Assembly (NCBI GenBank): GCA_034422735.1
Contig: DAOUJL010000029.1
Coordinates: 19,385 to 83,384 of the forward strand
Length of the DNA stretch: 64,000 nucleotides
From: CATOSD01 sp034422735
Lineage (GTDB): Bacteria; Chloroflexota; Dehalococcoidia; Lucifugimonadales; CATOSD01
Reading direction: 5' to 3'
Below, piece after piece: positions 43,958-54,173 of this stretch (positions are counted from its first letter, which is position 1; each line of letters starts with the position of its first letter). Made by a program: the position numbers and the translations under genes. Below the pieces are notes generated by a model that saw only the letters and a list, made by a program, of their open reading frames with translations, did no database searches and was not told the origin of the DNA.

Positions 43958-45250
43958 TTGAGAGCTGCCGTCTACGCGATAGCGTTGCTTGCGCTGCTTG
44001 CGGTCGTCGCCGTGGTGGGCGTGAGCGGCGGTGTGTTCTCGACCACGCCGCCGGCGCCGCCTATCACCACCGTCGACCTCGTGGCCTACGTCGACCTGCA
44101 GGGCAGGGTGGTGGCGGCCGAGCCGGACGGCGCGAATCCGACCCGGCTCAGCCCCGAGGAGGGCTTCTACACCTGGCCCACCTGGTCGCCGGACGGCCGC
44201 AGCGTGGCCTTCTCCGGCGTTTCGACGGAAGAAGGCAGGCGAGGTCCGCTCACGCTGTTCGTGCGTCCCGTCGGTGAGGACGGATCTGGAGAGGCGCGCT
44301 CCGTGTTCGTGAACGAGAGGGGATTCGGACCGGTGCTCCCAAGTATGCCCCACTACACGCTGTGGTCGCCCGACGGCCGGTGGCTGGCCATCATGGCCAA
44401 CACGCCCAGCGGCCTGTCGCTGCTGCTGGACGACCCGCAGGACGATGAAGAGGCCGCGCATCTTCTCGCCGGCGCTCCGCTCTACGCCTCCTGGTCGGCG
44501 AACTCGGCCGACATGCTGGTCCACGCGGGCCTGGGCCATCACGCCGTGGCCGCAAACGATGTCCCGGCCGTCGACAACCTGGACATCCTGGCTGCGGGCT
44601 ACCGCGTACCGGCTTGGCGGCCCGGCACAAGGAGCGTGGCCTACGTGTCCGAGACCCCGGACGGGGCGGGCACCCTGTACCTCGACGATCCCGTCCAGGG
44701 GCGGCGCACACCGCTGGACGAGACGCGGGGCGTCACCGCGTTCCTGTGGTCGCCCGATGGCGACACCCTGGCGGTCGCCCACTCCGGGCAGACTTCCCCG
44801 GCGACCGGGGGGTTCGTGTACCGGGGAGTGCGGCTAATCTCGCCGGAGGGAGAGCGGCGCGACGTCGAGATCGACGAGATAGTGGTGGCCTTCTTCTGGT
44901 CGCCGAACGGCCGGATGATAGCCTACGTAACGTTTGCGGAGGGCGGGGAAGGCCTGCGCTGGAACATCCTCGACGTCGCGTCCGGCCAGCGCTGGCCGCT
45001 TGTGGACTTCATTCCCACGCGGGACCAGATGAGCCTGTTGATCTTCTTCGACCAGTTCGCCTACTCCCACCGCGTCTGGTCGCCCGACTCTCGCGCCATT
45101 GTGTTCGCGGGCGGAATCGTAGGAAACGTGGGTGTGTCGGCGTCGCTGTCGCTCCAGGAGACCCCGAAGGTGCTGGTGCTGTCGGTCGAACCGGCCTCCA
45201 CCGCGCAAACCCTGGACGACGGTATAATGGCTACATGGTCGCCACGCTAG
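43958..45250 (+). CDS. TolB-like/PD40 beta-propeller lipid-anchored or secreted protein
   Basis: 430 residues from TTG with AGAGGAG upstream. An N-terminal hydrophobic helix (AIALLALLAVVAVVGV) acts as signal or anchor. Seven propeller motifs are readable: PTWSPDGRSVAF, LWSPDGRWLAI, SWSANSADMLV, WRPGTRSVAYV, LWSPDGDTLAV, FWSPNGRMIAYV and VWSPDSRAIVF, one per blade. There is no enzymatic domain. Probably an extracytoplasmic binding or scaffold protein. Confidence 0.85.
   Translation: MRAAVYAIALLALLAVVAVVGVSGGVFSTTPPAPPITTVDLVAYVDLQGRVVAAEPDGANPTRLSPEEGFYTWPTWSPDGRSVAFSGVSTEEGRRGPLTLFVRPVGEDGSGEARSVFVNERGFGPVLPSMPHYTLWSPDGRWLAIMANTPSGLSLLLDDPQDDEEAAHLLAGAPLYASWSANSADMLVHAGLGHHAVAANDVPAVDNLDILAAGYRVPAWRPGTRSVAYVSETPDGAGTLYLDDPVQGRRTPLDETRGVTAFLWSPDGDTLAVAHSGQTSPATGGFVYRGVRLISPEGERRDVEIDEIVVAFFWSPNGRMIAYVTFAEGGEGLRWNILDVASGQRWPLVDFIPTRDQMSLLIFFDQFAYSHRVWSPDSRAIVFAGGIVGNVGVSASLSLQETPKVLVLSVEPASTAQTLDDGIMATWSPR
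45223..45228 (+). promoter_or_regulatory. -10 box inside the end of the propeller gene
   Basis: GGTATAATGGC, about 98 bases before the FAD-enzyme start. No -35 is evident. Could start a transcript for the downstream gene. Confidence 0.35.
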
Positions 45251-45268
45251 CGCTTCGTTGCCTTCACT

Positions 45269-45296
45269 GTCATTCCGAGCGCTGTCGAGGAATCTG
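45269..45296. repeat. Family-D interspersed element
   Basis: GTCATTCCGAGCGCTGTCGA followed by GGAATCTGA; an ATTCC/GGAAT palindrome similar to elements common in Dehalococcoidia genomes. Only one copy is seen in the window. Confidence 0.5.
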
Positions 45297-45325
45297 ACCA
45301 GGCAACCGGCCAAAGGACGAGTGCT

Positions 45326-46693
45326 TTGCAGCGAATAGCCATTGTCGGGGGAGGCATATCAGGCCTGGGAGCCGCATGGGCGCTGCACCACCATCCGGAC
45401 CGCTTCGACTTCCGGCTGTATGAGACCCAGGCACAGATCGGCGGCAATGCCATCACGGTGGATATGCCTCAGGACGACGGCGGCTCGATTCCCTTCGACA
45501 TCTCCGTAACCGCCTGTATACCATCCGTATATCGCCACGTTCTGTTGCTGATGGAGAAGTTCGGCGTCGACCTGATCGATACCAGGTTCAGCTATAGCGT
45601 CAGATACGGCGACCGGGTCTACGCGCACGACTTCGATTCCGACCTCAGGGACCAGCTACAACCTGAGATAGCCAGGTTTCAACGCCTCCTTCGGCGCCTC
45701 CACCGGTTTGGCTGGCTGACTCGCTCTCGCTCGAAGTTGCTGAACGCCCTGAACCCGTTCAACTACGTGAGCATGGGCACGGTCCTGAACTTTGGAGGAT
45801 ACTCGGGTGACTTCAGGTACAAGGTGCTGAAGCCCATGTTCGTCAACTTCCTGATGGCGACGAACGTGTTCGACATGCCCGCGGCCCTCTTTTCGCGATA
45901 CCTCGATTTCTTCGATATCGAGTCCGCCACGCCCATGCAGACGTGGGACCAGGGAACGCGGCGCATCTACGAGAACCTCACCGCCGGGTTCCGGGACAAA
46001 ATCTACCTCGAACGGCCTGTCCGAAAGGTGTACCGCCACAAGTCCGGTGTCGTAATCGAGGACGAACACGGAGCGCGAGAGACCTTCGACAGGGTGGTTC
46101 TCGCGTGCAACGCGAACCAGGCGCTCATGATTCTAGACAAGCCCACCTTCCTGGAACGCTACATCCTCTCATCGGTGCGCTACGAGAGCGAACTCCACAA
46201 CCACACGGTCGTCCACTCCGACTCTTCGGTGCTCCCCGACAACGAAGCAAAGCCCCTGGCCACGCGGAGTAATCACATCGAGCAGTACGGCGCGAGACCG
46301 GACAACTACGAAATCACCTACATCATGCACAACCAGCAGCCCTGGGCCCGCCGGTCCGACAGGCCCTGCCTTGTGACTTACAACCCTGTCAGCCCCATCG
46401 ACGAGCGCAAGGTCGTCAAGAGGTGGTGGTTTCAGCACGTCGTACACGATGTTCGCCACGTCGTGTTGCTCGTCAACCTGTTCCGCTTCATCCAGGGCAA
46501 AAGGCACACCTGGCACTGCGGCGCCCATACGCTCATCAACAGCCAGGAGACGTGCTTTGTGAGCGGTCTGGCCACAGCAAGGCAGCTCGGCGCCGACTAC
46601 CCGTTCGACGATCCCGAGGCCATGCGCACGTTCAACTACTACGGCGGCATCATGCACGGCTGGCGCTTCAGAAAGGCTAGGCGGCGGAAGTAG
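45326..46693 (+). CDS. FAD-dependent amine oxidase-like protein (COG2907)
   Basis: 455 residues from TTG with AAAGGA upstream. N-terminal FAD site IVGGGISGLGAAWAL (Gly8, Gly10, Gly13) and YETQAQIGGNA, then PFDISVTACIP and the late GLATARQLGADYPF. These match the COG2907 predicted NAD/FAD-binding proteins, often encoded near cyclopropane-fatty-acid synthase-like genes; no such gene is present here. The reaction is unknown. Five extended aromatic stretches occur but no membrane helix. Confidence 0.85.
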   Translation: MQRIAIVGGGISGLGAAWALHHHPDRFDFRLYETQAQIGGNAITVDMPQDDGGSIPFDISVTACIPSVYRHVLLLMEKFGVDLIDTRFSYSVRYGDRVYAHDFDSDLRDQLQPEIARFQRLLRRLHRFGWLTRSRSKLLNALNPFNYVSMGTVLNFGGYSGDFRYKVLKPMFVNFLMATNVFDMPAALFSRYLDFFDIESATPMQTWDQGTRRIYENLTAGFRDKIYLERPVRKVYRHKSGVVIEDEHGARETFDRVVLACNANQALMILDKPTFLERYILSSVRYESELHNHTVVHSDSSVLPDNEAKPLATRSNHIEQYGARPDNYEITYIMHNQQPWARRSDRPCLVTYNPVSPIDERKVVKRWWFQHVVHDVRHVVLLVNLFRFIQGKRHTWHCGAHTLINSQETCFVSGLATARQLGADYPFDDPEAMRTFNYYGGIMHGWRFRKARRRK

Positions 46694-46822
46694 GCGCAGA
46701 CGGCGCACCAGCATCTGTCGGTTGACACCGGCGCCGCAACAGCTCAGGTTGAAATTATAATCATGCCTGTTGACGCCAATCCTGGCTTTGTGGTAGGGTT
46801 GGCAATACCCCCCTATCTCTTC

Positions 46823-46858
46823 GGCGGTAGGGTCGAGACCGCCCCATACGGCGGTCTC
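46823..46858 (+). promoter_or_regulatory. Attenuator-like leader of the NYN gene
   Basis: GAGACCGCC (46835-46843) pairs perfectly over 9 bases with GGCGGTCTC (46850-46858), followed by TGTCTTTG. The upstream GGCGGT (46823-46828) can instead pair with ACCGCC (46838-46843), so two mutually exclusive hairpins can form. A TTGACG-N18-TAGGGT promoter candidate is at 46770-46799. Confidence 0.45.
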
Positions 46859-46880
46859 TGTCTTTGTAAAGGGAGCACGA

Positions 46881-47081
46881 TTGCTTACCAACGTCTACAT
46901 AGATGGCTTCAACCTCTACTATCGCGCTCTCAAAGACACCCCGTTCAGATGGCTGGACGTCCGCAAGCTGGCCGAGACACTCTTCCCACAGGACGAGATC
47001 AACAGAGTCTGCTACTTCACCGCCAGGCTGGATGCCCGTCCCGGTAATCCGGGGCAACCTCGCCGCCTCGTGATAGAATAG
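46881..47081 (+). pseudogene. Truncated NYN domain (PIN-like ribonuclease) gene
   Basis: 66 codons from TTG, preceded by GGGAG. NVYIDGFNLYYRALKDTPFRWLD is the N-terminal beta-strand and catalytic Asp of NYN/LabA-like nucleases, followed by KLAETLFPQDEINRVCYFTARLDARPGNP. Full proteins are about 200-250 residues and include further catalytic aspartates, which are missing here: the frame stops at TAG 47079-47081, just before the acyl-CoA mutase gene, and no continuation is seen in other frames. Probably a deletion remnant. Confidence 0.75.
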
Positions 47082-47121
47082 CGCCAAACCGCCTTCCCAA
47101 CCCAAGCGAGGAGCTTCCCCA

Positions 47122-48755
<1,634 letters not shown>

Positions 48756-48759
<4 letters not shown>

Positions 48760-49532
48760 CAGACAGTTATCGGCGCCTCTACAGCGGAAATGGGTTGGTA
48801 CTCCGGCAGATTCCTCATCGGACTGAATCCAACAGGCAGCCTCCCCCTGAAGTCCACGAGCAACCGGTGGCTCAGCGGTGCGTCGCGGTTCACCTGCGCA
48901 ACTGTGGCCTCCACGTCTCGCACCATCCACGCGTGGTCTCGGTGCATCCCGTCGACGAGGTAGCGCGGTAGCCAACCAAGTACGTACTGGTCGCTTGTTT
49001 TGACGCTGATGGCGTGCGTGGCGACAGGGTTGTTCAACTCAAAGGACAACTCGAGTGGTTCTCCTCTTTCGAGCGACTCCGAGCGTTCGATCGAGGGGGC
49101 GTTCGTGTGCCGCAGCCCGTGCAGAATGAAACGTGTTCTGAAGATACCTTCACTGTCCGGAACAATCTCGGGGAAAACCTCAAAACTATCGGAGTGGAGG
49201 CGGCCACCCGATACGGAAAGCTCGGACACCGCGTCCCAATTGTCAGGGTCCATGCCAAGCATTGCTAGATAATCTGGCCGGTCTGGGCGGCTCAGATGCA
49301 TGATGCGGTTGCGAAAGGCAGGAAAAATAACAGGTGCCGTGTAGGCACGGCCAAATTCCGCGAATCCGGGTGCCATGAAGAAACCCGCCTCTCGCTGCGC
49401 CTGTACTGCTCCCCGAACGTACCCGAATTCGTACTTGTGCTCTTCGTGCCCGACCTCGTGATGCACAAGTTTCCCCACGGGGTACCACTTGCGGCTGCCC
49501 GGGTCTTGCCAAGCGAGATACAAGATGCTCAT
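48756..49532 (-). CDS. HIRAN-domain protein, partner of a HipA-like kinase
   Basis: 258 residues. Starts with ILYLAWQDPGSRKWYPVGKL and continues with MHLSRPDRPDYLAMLGM, SVSGGRLHSDSFEVFPE and FILHGLRHTNAP; the last third (ELSFELNNPVATHAISVKTSDQYVLGWLPRYLV) is the HIRAN-type beta fold known to bind DNA ends or single strands. ATG 49532 overlaps the kinase stop (ATGA) and has TGGAG 7 bases upstream, deciding the start against 49544. The product may be the N-terminal, non-kinase half of a HipA-like toxin or its antitoxin. It is convergent with the mutase gene (4-base overlap). Confidence 0.8.
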
Positions 49533-50473
49533 CTGATGCTCCACAACAGTTCGGCTTTGCTCGTTGTAACCACTTGGAAGGCGAATTCTCTGGCTGTTTC
49601 GGTCATGAACTCCGGAGGAACTCTATTGATTACGGCTCGGAAATCGGAGTCCGAAATGGAGTGGAGTCGGCGGTGCCAGTCGCTGGCCAGTGCTCGATTC
49701 CACCGGCAGAGCAATTGCGCCAGTCTGAGCGGGGACGGTGCTCGTCGATGGGCGGTGAGGAATACACCGCCTCTGCCCTTCTTCAAGTACCTAAGAACTC
49801 CGCCATTTGAGGACAGAATTCGTTCGCGGCCCTCGTCCGTCAACTCGCGTCCTAGCGAAGAGGCGTGATCGTAAGACGGCGCGGCGCGCATCCGGAGATT
49901 GCCGTCGTTCAGGCTGTACAACAACGTCCAATTGTCGTGATGTCTGTCCGTGTTGCCAATCAAAGCGTCCAACAATGCGAACGAGGCCAAATCTCCCAAC
50001 AGTTTCTCCCAGTTGGGAATCTTGCTTGTACTACCCACCTCTGCAATAGCGTTGACAATTGTTTTGATATTGTGAGCGCGATTGGACCAAACAACTTGGG
50101 GGTCGTAGTCAATGACGATCATATCCAAGAATTCGGACCCATGCAGACGTCCAGGGTAAGGAACTCTAGAATAGTGAGAAGCCCCTTTATCAGTCAAGAA
50201 CGATAGGCAAACTGTTGCTAGTTCACTCCCGACCCTTGCCAACTCGACCACGGCGGTCTGGACATCTAACAATCTTCCAATTTCCGCAGCAACTTTTTCG
50301 GCCCAGTGCTCGCCTGTGTTCGGACGGGGGAACTTGAGCAGCCACTCGGTAGGGTCGTCTCCCAGAGTTACCCAGAACTTGCGGCGTGCGCCCCTATTCT
50401 CAATCTCACCGCTTGGGCTCCCAATCGGAATCACTGGGAAGTACTTAACGGTATCGCTGGGCTGGTGTCCCAT
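49529..50473 (-). CDS. HipA-like kinase domain protein
   Basis: 314 residues from ATG 50473 (GTG 50482 is an alternative). HipA/PI3-kinase-like fold: ATP-binding Lys in EWLLKFP, catalytic loop IGNTDRHHDNWTLL (GNxDRHxxN) and metal-binding Asp in SYDHASSLG. Toxins of the HipA family phosphorylate aminoacyl-tRNA synthetases; they normally have an N-subdomain and an HTH antitoxin (HipB). Neither an HTH gene nor the usual N-subdomain is present; the HIRAN-domain gene overlaps the 3' end instead. A TATAAT box ends 12 bases before the ATG, so the mRNA is almost leaderless. Confidence 0.8.
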   Translation of the reverse strand: MGHQPSDTVKYFPVIPIGSPSGEIENRGARRKFWVTLGDDPTEWLLKFPRPNTGEHWAEKVAAEIGRLLDVQTAVVELARVGSELATVCLSFLTDKGASHYSRVPYPGRLHGSEFLDMIVIDYDPQVVWSNRAHNIKTIVNAIAEVGSTSKIPNWEKLLGDLASFALLDALIGNTDRHHDNWTLLYSLNDGNLRMRAAPSYDHASSLGRELTDEGRERILSSNGGVLRYLKKGRGGVFLTAHRRAPSPLRLAQLLCRWNRALASDWHRRLHSISDSDFRAVINRVPPEFMTETAREFAFQVVTTSKAELLWSIR

Positions 50474-50485
50474 AGTCTTCACACC

Positions 50486-50491
50486 ATTATA
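50486..50491 (-). promoter_or_regulatory. -10 box of the HipA/HIRAN pair
   Basis: Minus strand TATAATGGTGTGAAGACTATG: the -10 ends 12 bases before the ATG, so transcription would start about 5 bases before translation. Confidence 0.5.
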
Positions 50492-50580
50492 ACGTTTCTA
50501 TCTGCCGGCGAGATTGAATGGTTCGAATAGATCCCGTGGCAGCCAGCTACGCTGCCAACCGGCTACTAAACACTGACTTG

Positions 50581-50610
50581 TTGACGCCTGCCGCCTGCCG
50601 CAAATATAAT
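50581..50610 (+). promoter_or_regulatory. Sigma70-type promoter of the CocE hydrolase gene
   Basis: TTGACG, 18-base spacer, TATAAT; 64 bases before the ATG at 50675. The short sequence before that ATG contains CGGAGGG. Confidence 0.7.
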
Positions 50611-50674
50611 CGCAGCGCCAGTCGCCGGGCAGCCCGATGACGGTCACACACCAACAGTCCGGAGGGCCGCGCAG

Positions 50675-52507
50675 ATGACGCAGCAGTCCCAGCCTGAGTA
50701 CGAAGTCCAGCTTCAGAGCGACGTCATGGTCACGCTGCGCGACGGCGTGCGCCTTGCCACCGACCTGTACTTCCCCGCCAGGAACGGCAAGCCCGTCGAG
50801 GGACGCTGGCCCGCCGTGATGCAGCGGACGCCCTACAACAAGGAAGCCCAACGCAATCGCGCCGAGGCCCGGTACTTCGGCAGCCGAGGCTACGTCGTCA
50901 TCTTCCAGGACAACCGCGGCAGGTTCAAGTCCGAAGGCTCCTTCGTCAAGTACCTGAACGACCCCCAGGACGGCTACGACACGCTGGAGTGGATCGGCAA
51001 CCAGCCCTGGTCCAACGGCCGCGTCGGCACGTTCGGCATATCCTACGGCGCCCACACGCAGGCCGCGATGGCCGCCACCAACCCGCCGAATCTGGCCTGC
51101 ACCTTCATGGACTGCGGCGGCTTCACCAACGCATACGACAACTCCTGTCGCAACAGCGGCACCCTGGAGCTGCGCCAGGTCTGCTGGGCCTTTACGCACG
51201 CTCGCAACAGCAAGGAGGCGATGGCCGACCCCACCGTGAAGGCCGCCCTGGAGGCCGAGGACCTCCGCGAGTGGTTCCAGCGTATGCCGTGGAAGAAGGG
51301 CCAGTCCCCGCTGCGCTGGGCGCCCGACTACGAGGACTACGTCTTCGACATGTGGACCCAGGCCGACTTCGGCGAGTACTGGCAGCAGATAGGCATCTGC
51401 AACGAGCTGTACTTCGACCAGTACGCCGACATCCCCCAGCTTCACCTGGGTAGCTGGTACGACCCATATACTCGTACCACCACCCGCAACTACACCGGCC
51501 TGGCTCCCATCAAGAACGGCCCCATCCGCATGGTGCTGGGCCCCTGGACCCACGGCGCGCACGACGTGAGCTACTCCGGCGACGTGGACTTCGGCCCCCT
51601 CTCCGTCGTTTCCGGCAGCCTGGCCGACGACTACAATCACATGCGGCTGCGCTGGTTCGACCGCTGGCTCAAGGACATGGACAACGGCGTCGAGCGCGAC
51701 TCGGCGGTCAGGCTGTTCGTGATGGGCGGAGGCGACGGCCGCAAGAACGCTGAGGGTCGGCTCAACCACGGCGGCCGCTGGCGCGACGAGCAGGACTGGC
51801 CGCTGCCGCGCGCAAACGACACCGCGTTCTACCTGCACGCCGGCGGCGGCCTGTCAACCCAGGCGCCCCGCGCCGGGGCGCGGCCCAGCGAGTACCTGTT
51901 CGATCCCAACAGCCCCGTGCCCACCATCGGCGGCAACATATCGTCCGGCGCCGACATCATGGAGGGCGGTGCGTTCCACCAGCAGGAAGGCCCACGCTTC
52001 TACGGCTCCCGCGAGCCGTACCTGCCGCTCGCCTCCCGCCACGACGTGCTCACCTTCCAGACGCCGCCGCTCGAGGAGTCCGTGGAAGTCACGGGCCCGG
52101 TCGTCGCCAGGCTCTGGGCGTCGTCGTCGTGCGTCGATACCGACTTCACCGCCAAGCTCGTGGACGTGTACCCGCCCAGCCCCGACTACCCGCAGGGCTT
52201 CGACATGAACGTTACGGACGGCGTCATTCGCGCCCGCTACCGCGACTCGTTCGAGCGGGCGGAGATGATGGAGCCGGGCGAGGTGTACGAGTTCACCATC
52301 GAGCTGTACCCCACCAGCAACCTGTTCGCCAGGGGGCACCGCATCCGCGTGGACGTGGCCAGCAGCAACTTCCCGCGGCTGGACGTCAACCCCAACACCG
52401 GCGAGCCGCTGGGGCTCAGCAGGCGCACCGAGGTCGCCCGCAACACCGTCTACCACGACGCCGACCGGCCCTCCCACGTGGTGCTGCCGGTCGTGCCGGG
52501 GCAGTGA
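50675..52507 (+). CDS. CocE/NonD family hydrolase (S15 X-Pro dipeptidyl peptidase-like)
   Basis: 610 residues. Alpha/beta hydrolase with the CocE triad: Ser123 (TFGISYGAH), Asp263 (GSWYDPYT) and His293 (GPWTHGAHD). A helical cap lies at about 150-240 and a C-terminal jelly-roll domain (VTGPVVARLWASSSCVDTDF; RVDVASSNFPRLDVNPNTG) from 390 on. No signal peptide is seen. Family members cleave esters and amides such as cocaine or beta-lactam antibiotic side chains, or X-Pro peptides; the natural substrate is unknown. Confidence 0.92.
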   Translation: MTQQSQPEYEVQLQSDVMVTLRDGVRLATDLYFPARNGKPVEGRWPAVMQRTPYNKEAQRNRAEARYFGSRGYVVIFQDNRGRFKSEGSFVKYLNDPQDGYDTLEWIGNQPWSNGRVGTFGISYGAHTQAAMAATNPPNLACTFMDCGGFTNAYDNSCRNSGTLELRQVCWAFTHARNSKEAMADPTVKAALEAEDLREWFQRMPWKKGQSPLRWAPDYEDYVFDMWTQADFGEYWQQIGICNELYFDQYADIPQLHLGSWYDPYTRTTTRNYTGLAPIKNGPIRMVLGPWTHGAHDVSYSGDVDFGPLSVVSGSLADDYNHMRLRWFDRWLKDMDNGVERDSAVRLFVMGGGDGRKNAEGRLNHGGRWRDEQDWPLPRANDTAFYLHAGGGLSTQAPRAGARPSEYLFDPNSPVPTIGGNISSGADIMEGGAFHQQEGPRFYGSREPYLPLASRHDVLTFQTPPLEESVEVTGPVVARLWASSSCVDTDFTAKLVDVYPPSPDYPQGFDMNVTDGVIRARYRDSFERAEMMEPGEVYEFTIELYPTSNLFARGHRIRVDVASSNFPRLDVNPNTGEPLGLSRRTEVARNTVYHDADRPSHVVLPVVPGQ

Positions 52508-52519
52508 GCGTGCGCGCCC

Positions 52520-52912
52520 ATGGCTGCTATCGAGCCGCGCTGCCTGTTCGCGGTGTTCGCGTCCGAGTACCGACCGGAGAACGGCGGATTCGACCTGCTG
52601 AACGTCCGCAACCACGTCTCCGTCATCCCGACCCATCCCGGACACGCGGGTGTGAAGCCCCATCGCACGACGCTGTTCGTGATGGTGTATGCCGCCGAAG
52701 GCCGCCACACGCTCTCATTCATCCATGAAGGCTACGAGTACATGAAGCCGGTCGAGTTCGAGATACTTCCACAGCACCGAAACGTTTTCACCCAGGCCGT
52801 TACACAGGAGTTTCCGGTGGCCTTCTTTGACCACACCGTGCTGAACGCCTACCCGATTCTCCTGGACGGTGAGCCGCTAACCACGGCTTACCTCGTTTCC
52901 GACACGCTCTGA
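52520..52912 (+). CDS. Hypothetical protein, DUF6941-like
   Basis: 130 residues. Mostly beta-strand sequence (PRCLFAVFASEYRPENGG; LLNVRNHVSVIPTHPGH; TTLFVMVYAAEGRHTLSF). The order of strands and the phrase following a short N-terminal leader resemble DUF6941-type small immunoglobulin-like proteins, but this is a weak recognition. 12 bases after the CocE gene, so it is likely in the same transcript. Confidence 0.6.
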   Translation: MAAIEPRCLFAVFASEYRPENGGFDLLNVRNHVSVIPTHPGHAGVKPHRTTLFVMVYAAEGRHTLSFIHEGYEYMKPVEFEILPQHRNVFTQAVTQEFPVAFFDHTVLNAYPILLDGEPLTTAYLVSDTL

Positions 52913-52918
52913 AGTCCA

Positions 52919-52960
52919 TTCCCCCTCACCTCAATCCTCTCCCACCAGGGGAGAGGAGGG
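52919..52960. repeat. Family-B palindromic interspersed repeat
   Basis: CCCTCACCTCAATCCTCTCCC-ACCA-GGGGAGAGGAGGG, flank plus hairpin, 6 bases after the preceding gene. Confidence 0.8.
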
Positions 52961-53002
52961 CAACGAGAAACGGTTATCGTAAGACAAAGGAAGGAGAGCC
53001 CC

Positions 53003-54058
53003 ATGAAGATCGTCGCCGTACTCTACCCTGGTGGCCCCGCCGCGGAGAACACTCCGGAGCTGCTTGGCTGTGCCGAAAACGCCCTGGGCCTGCGAGAGAT
53101 GGTCGAGGGCGCCGGCCACGAGCTTGTGGCCATCACCGACCCGGGCGATGAGCTGGACTCGCACCTGCCCGACACCAACGTCATCATCACCACCCCCTTC
53201 TGGCCCACCTACGTCACGAAGGAGAAGATGGACAAGGCCCCTGGCTTGCAGGCAGTCCTCACCGCGGGCGTCGGCTCCGACCACGTGGACCTCGCCGTCG
53301 CCGCCGAGCGCAACATCACCGTCGCCGAGATTACCGGCAGCAACGTCGTCAGCGTCGCCGAGCACGCCGTCATGCAGATTCTCACGCTCGTGCGCAACTA
53401 CTTCCCCTCGTACGACGAGGTGGTCTCCGGCGGCTGGGACATCGGCAAGATAGCCGCCCGCTCCCACGACCTGGAGGACAAGACCGTCGGAATCGTCGGC
53501 ATGGGCCGCATCGGACAGCGCGTGGCGGCGCGGCTCAAGCCGTTCGACGTGACGATGTACTACTACGACCTCATGCACCTGAGCACGGTGGACGAGGCCG
53601 CCCTCGGCGCCCGTTACATGCGGCTCGACCCGCTGCTCCGAACCTGCGACGTGGTCACCATCCACATCTCGCTCACGCCGCAGACGCGGGGCCTGTTCAA
53701 CAAAGAGCGCCTGCTCAGCATGAAGAAGGGCTCTTATCTCATCAACACCGCCCGCGGCGCTATCGTGGAAACCAACGACCTGGTGGAGGTAATGGAGGAG
53801 GGCCACCTGGCCGGCTACGCCGGAGACGTGTGGTTCCCGCAGCCCGCGCCGTCCGACCATCCCTGGCGGTCCATGCCCAACCACGCGCTGACTCCCCACG
53901 TGTCCGGCACCAGCCTAGAGGCCCAGAAGCGCTACTCCGACGGCATCCGTGACTGCCTGGAACGTCTCTTCGCCGGCGAATCCCTGGAGCGTGAGTACCT
54001 GATAGTGGACGGCGGCCGCGTGGTCGGCGCGGCCTACAGCTATGCCTATGACGACTAG
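53003..54058 (+). CDS. fdh: NAD-dependent formate dehydrogenase (D-2-hydroxyacid dehydrogenase superfamily)
   Basis: 351 residues. Oxidises formate to CO2 with NAD. Distinguishing FDH features: Asn114 (TGSNVVSVAEH), Arg251 (NTARGAI), Gln280 in GDVWFPQPAPSDHPWR, and His299 (LTPHVSGTS); the WFPQPAP signature is not found in ordinary hydroxyacid dehydrogenases. Rossmann motif GIVGMGRIG with Asp189 after strand 2 (YYYDLMHL) favours NAD over NADP. PFWPTY near residue 65 also matches. Compared with the Pseudomonas enzyme (400 residues) the N- and C-terminal extensions are missing. Confidence 0.9.
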   Translation: MKIVAVLYPGGPAAENTPELLGCAENALGLREMVEGAGHELVAITDPGDELDSHLPDTNVIITTPFWPTYVTKEKMDKAPGLQAVLTAGVGSDHVDLAVAAERNITVAEITGSNVVSVAEHAVMQILTLVRNYFPSYDEVVSGGWDIGKIAARSHDLEDKTVGIVGMGRIGQRVAARLKPFDVTMYYYDLMHLSTVDEAALGARYMRLDPLLRTCDVVTIHISLTPQTRGLFNKERLLSMKKGSYLINTARGAIVETNDLVEVMEEGHLAGYAGDVWFPQPAPSDHPWRSMPNHALTPHVSGTSLEAQKRYSDGIRDCLERLFAGESLEREYLIVDGGRVVGAAYSYAYDD

Positions 54059-54063
54059 CTCGT

Positions 54064-54158
54064 CTTCACCCTCACCTCAATCCTCTCCCATCAAGGGAGA
54101 GGAGGGCCATTAGAAGTCCCTTCCCCCTCGATGGGGGAAGGTTAGGATGGGGGTGAGT
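54064..54158. repeat. Facing family-B and family-A palindromic repeats
   Basis: TTCACCCTCACCTCAATCCTCT... hairpin followed by a family-A unit in the opposite orientation ending GTTAGGATGGGGGTGAG. The two form a tail-to-tail pair like a BIME. Confidence 0.85.
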
Positions 54159-54173
54159 TAAGGCAGCCACGCC

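Noticed and set aside
50515..50535. TGGTTCGAAT resembling a tRNA T loop
   Set aside because: No acceptor stem, anticodon arm or CCA context can be built around it.
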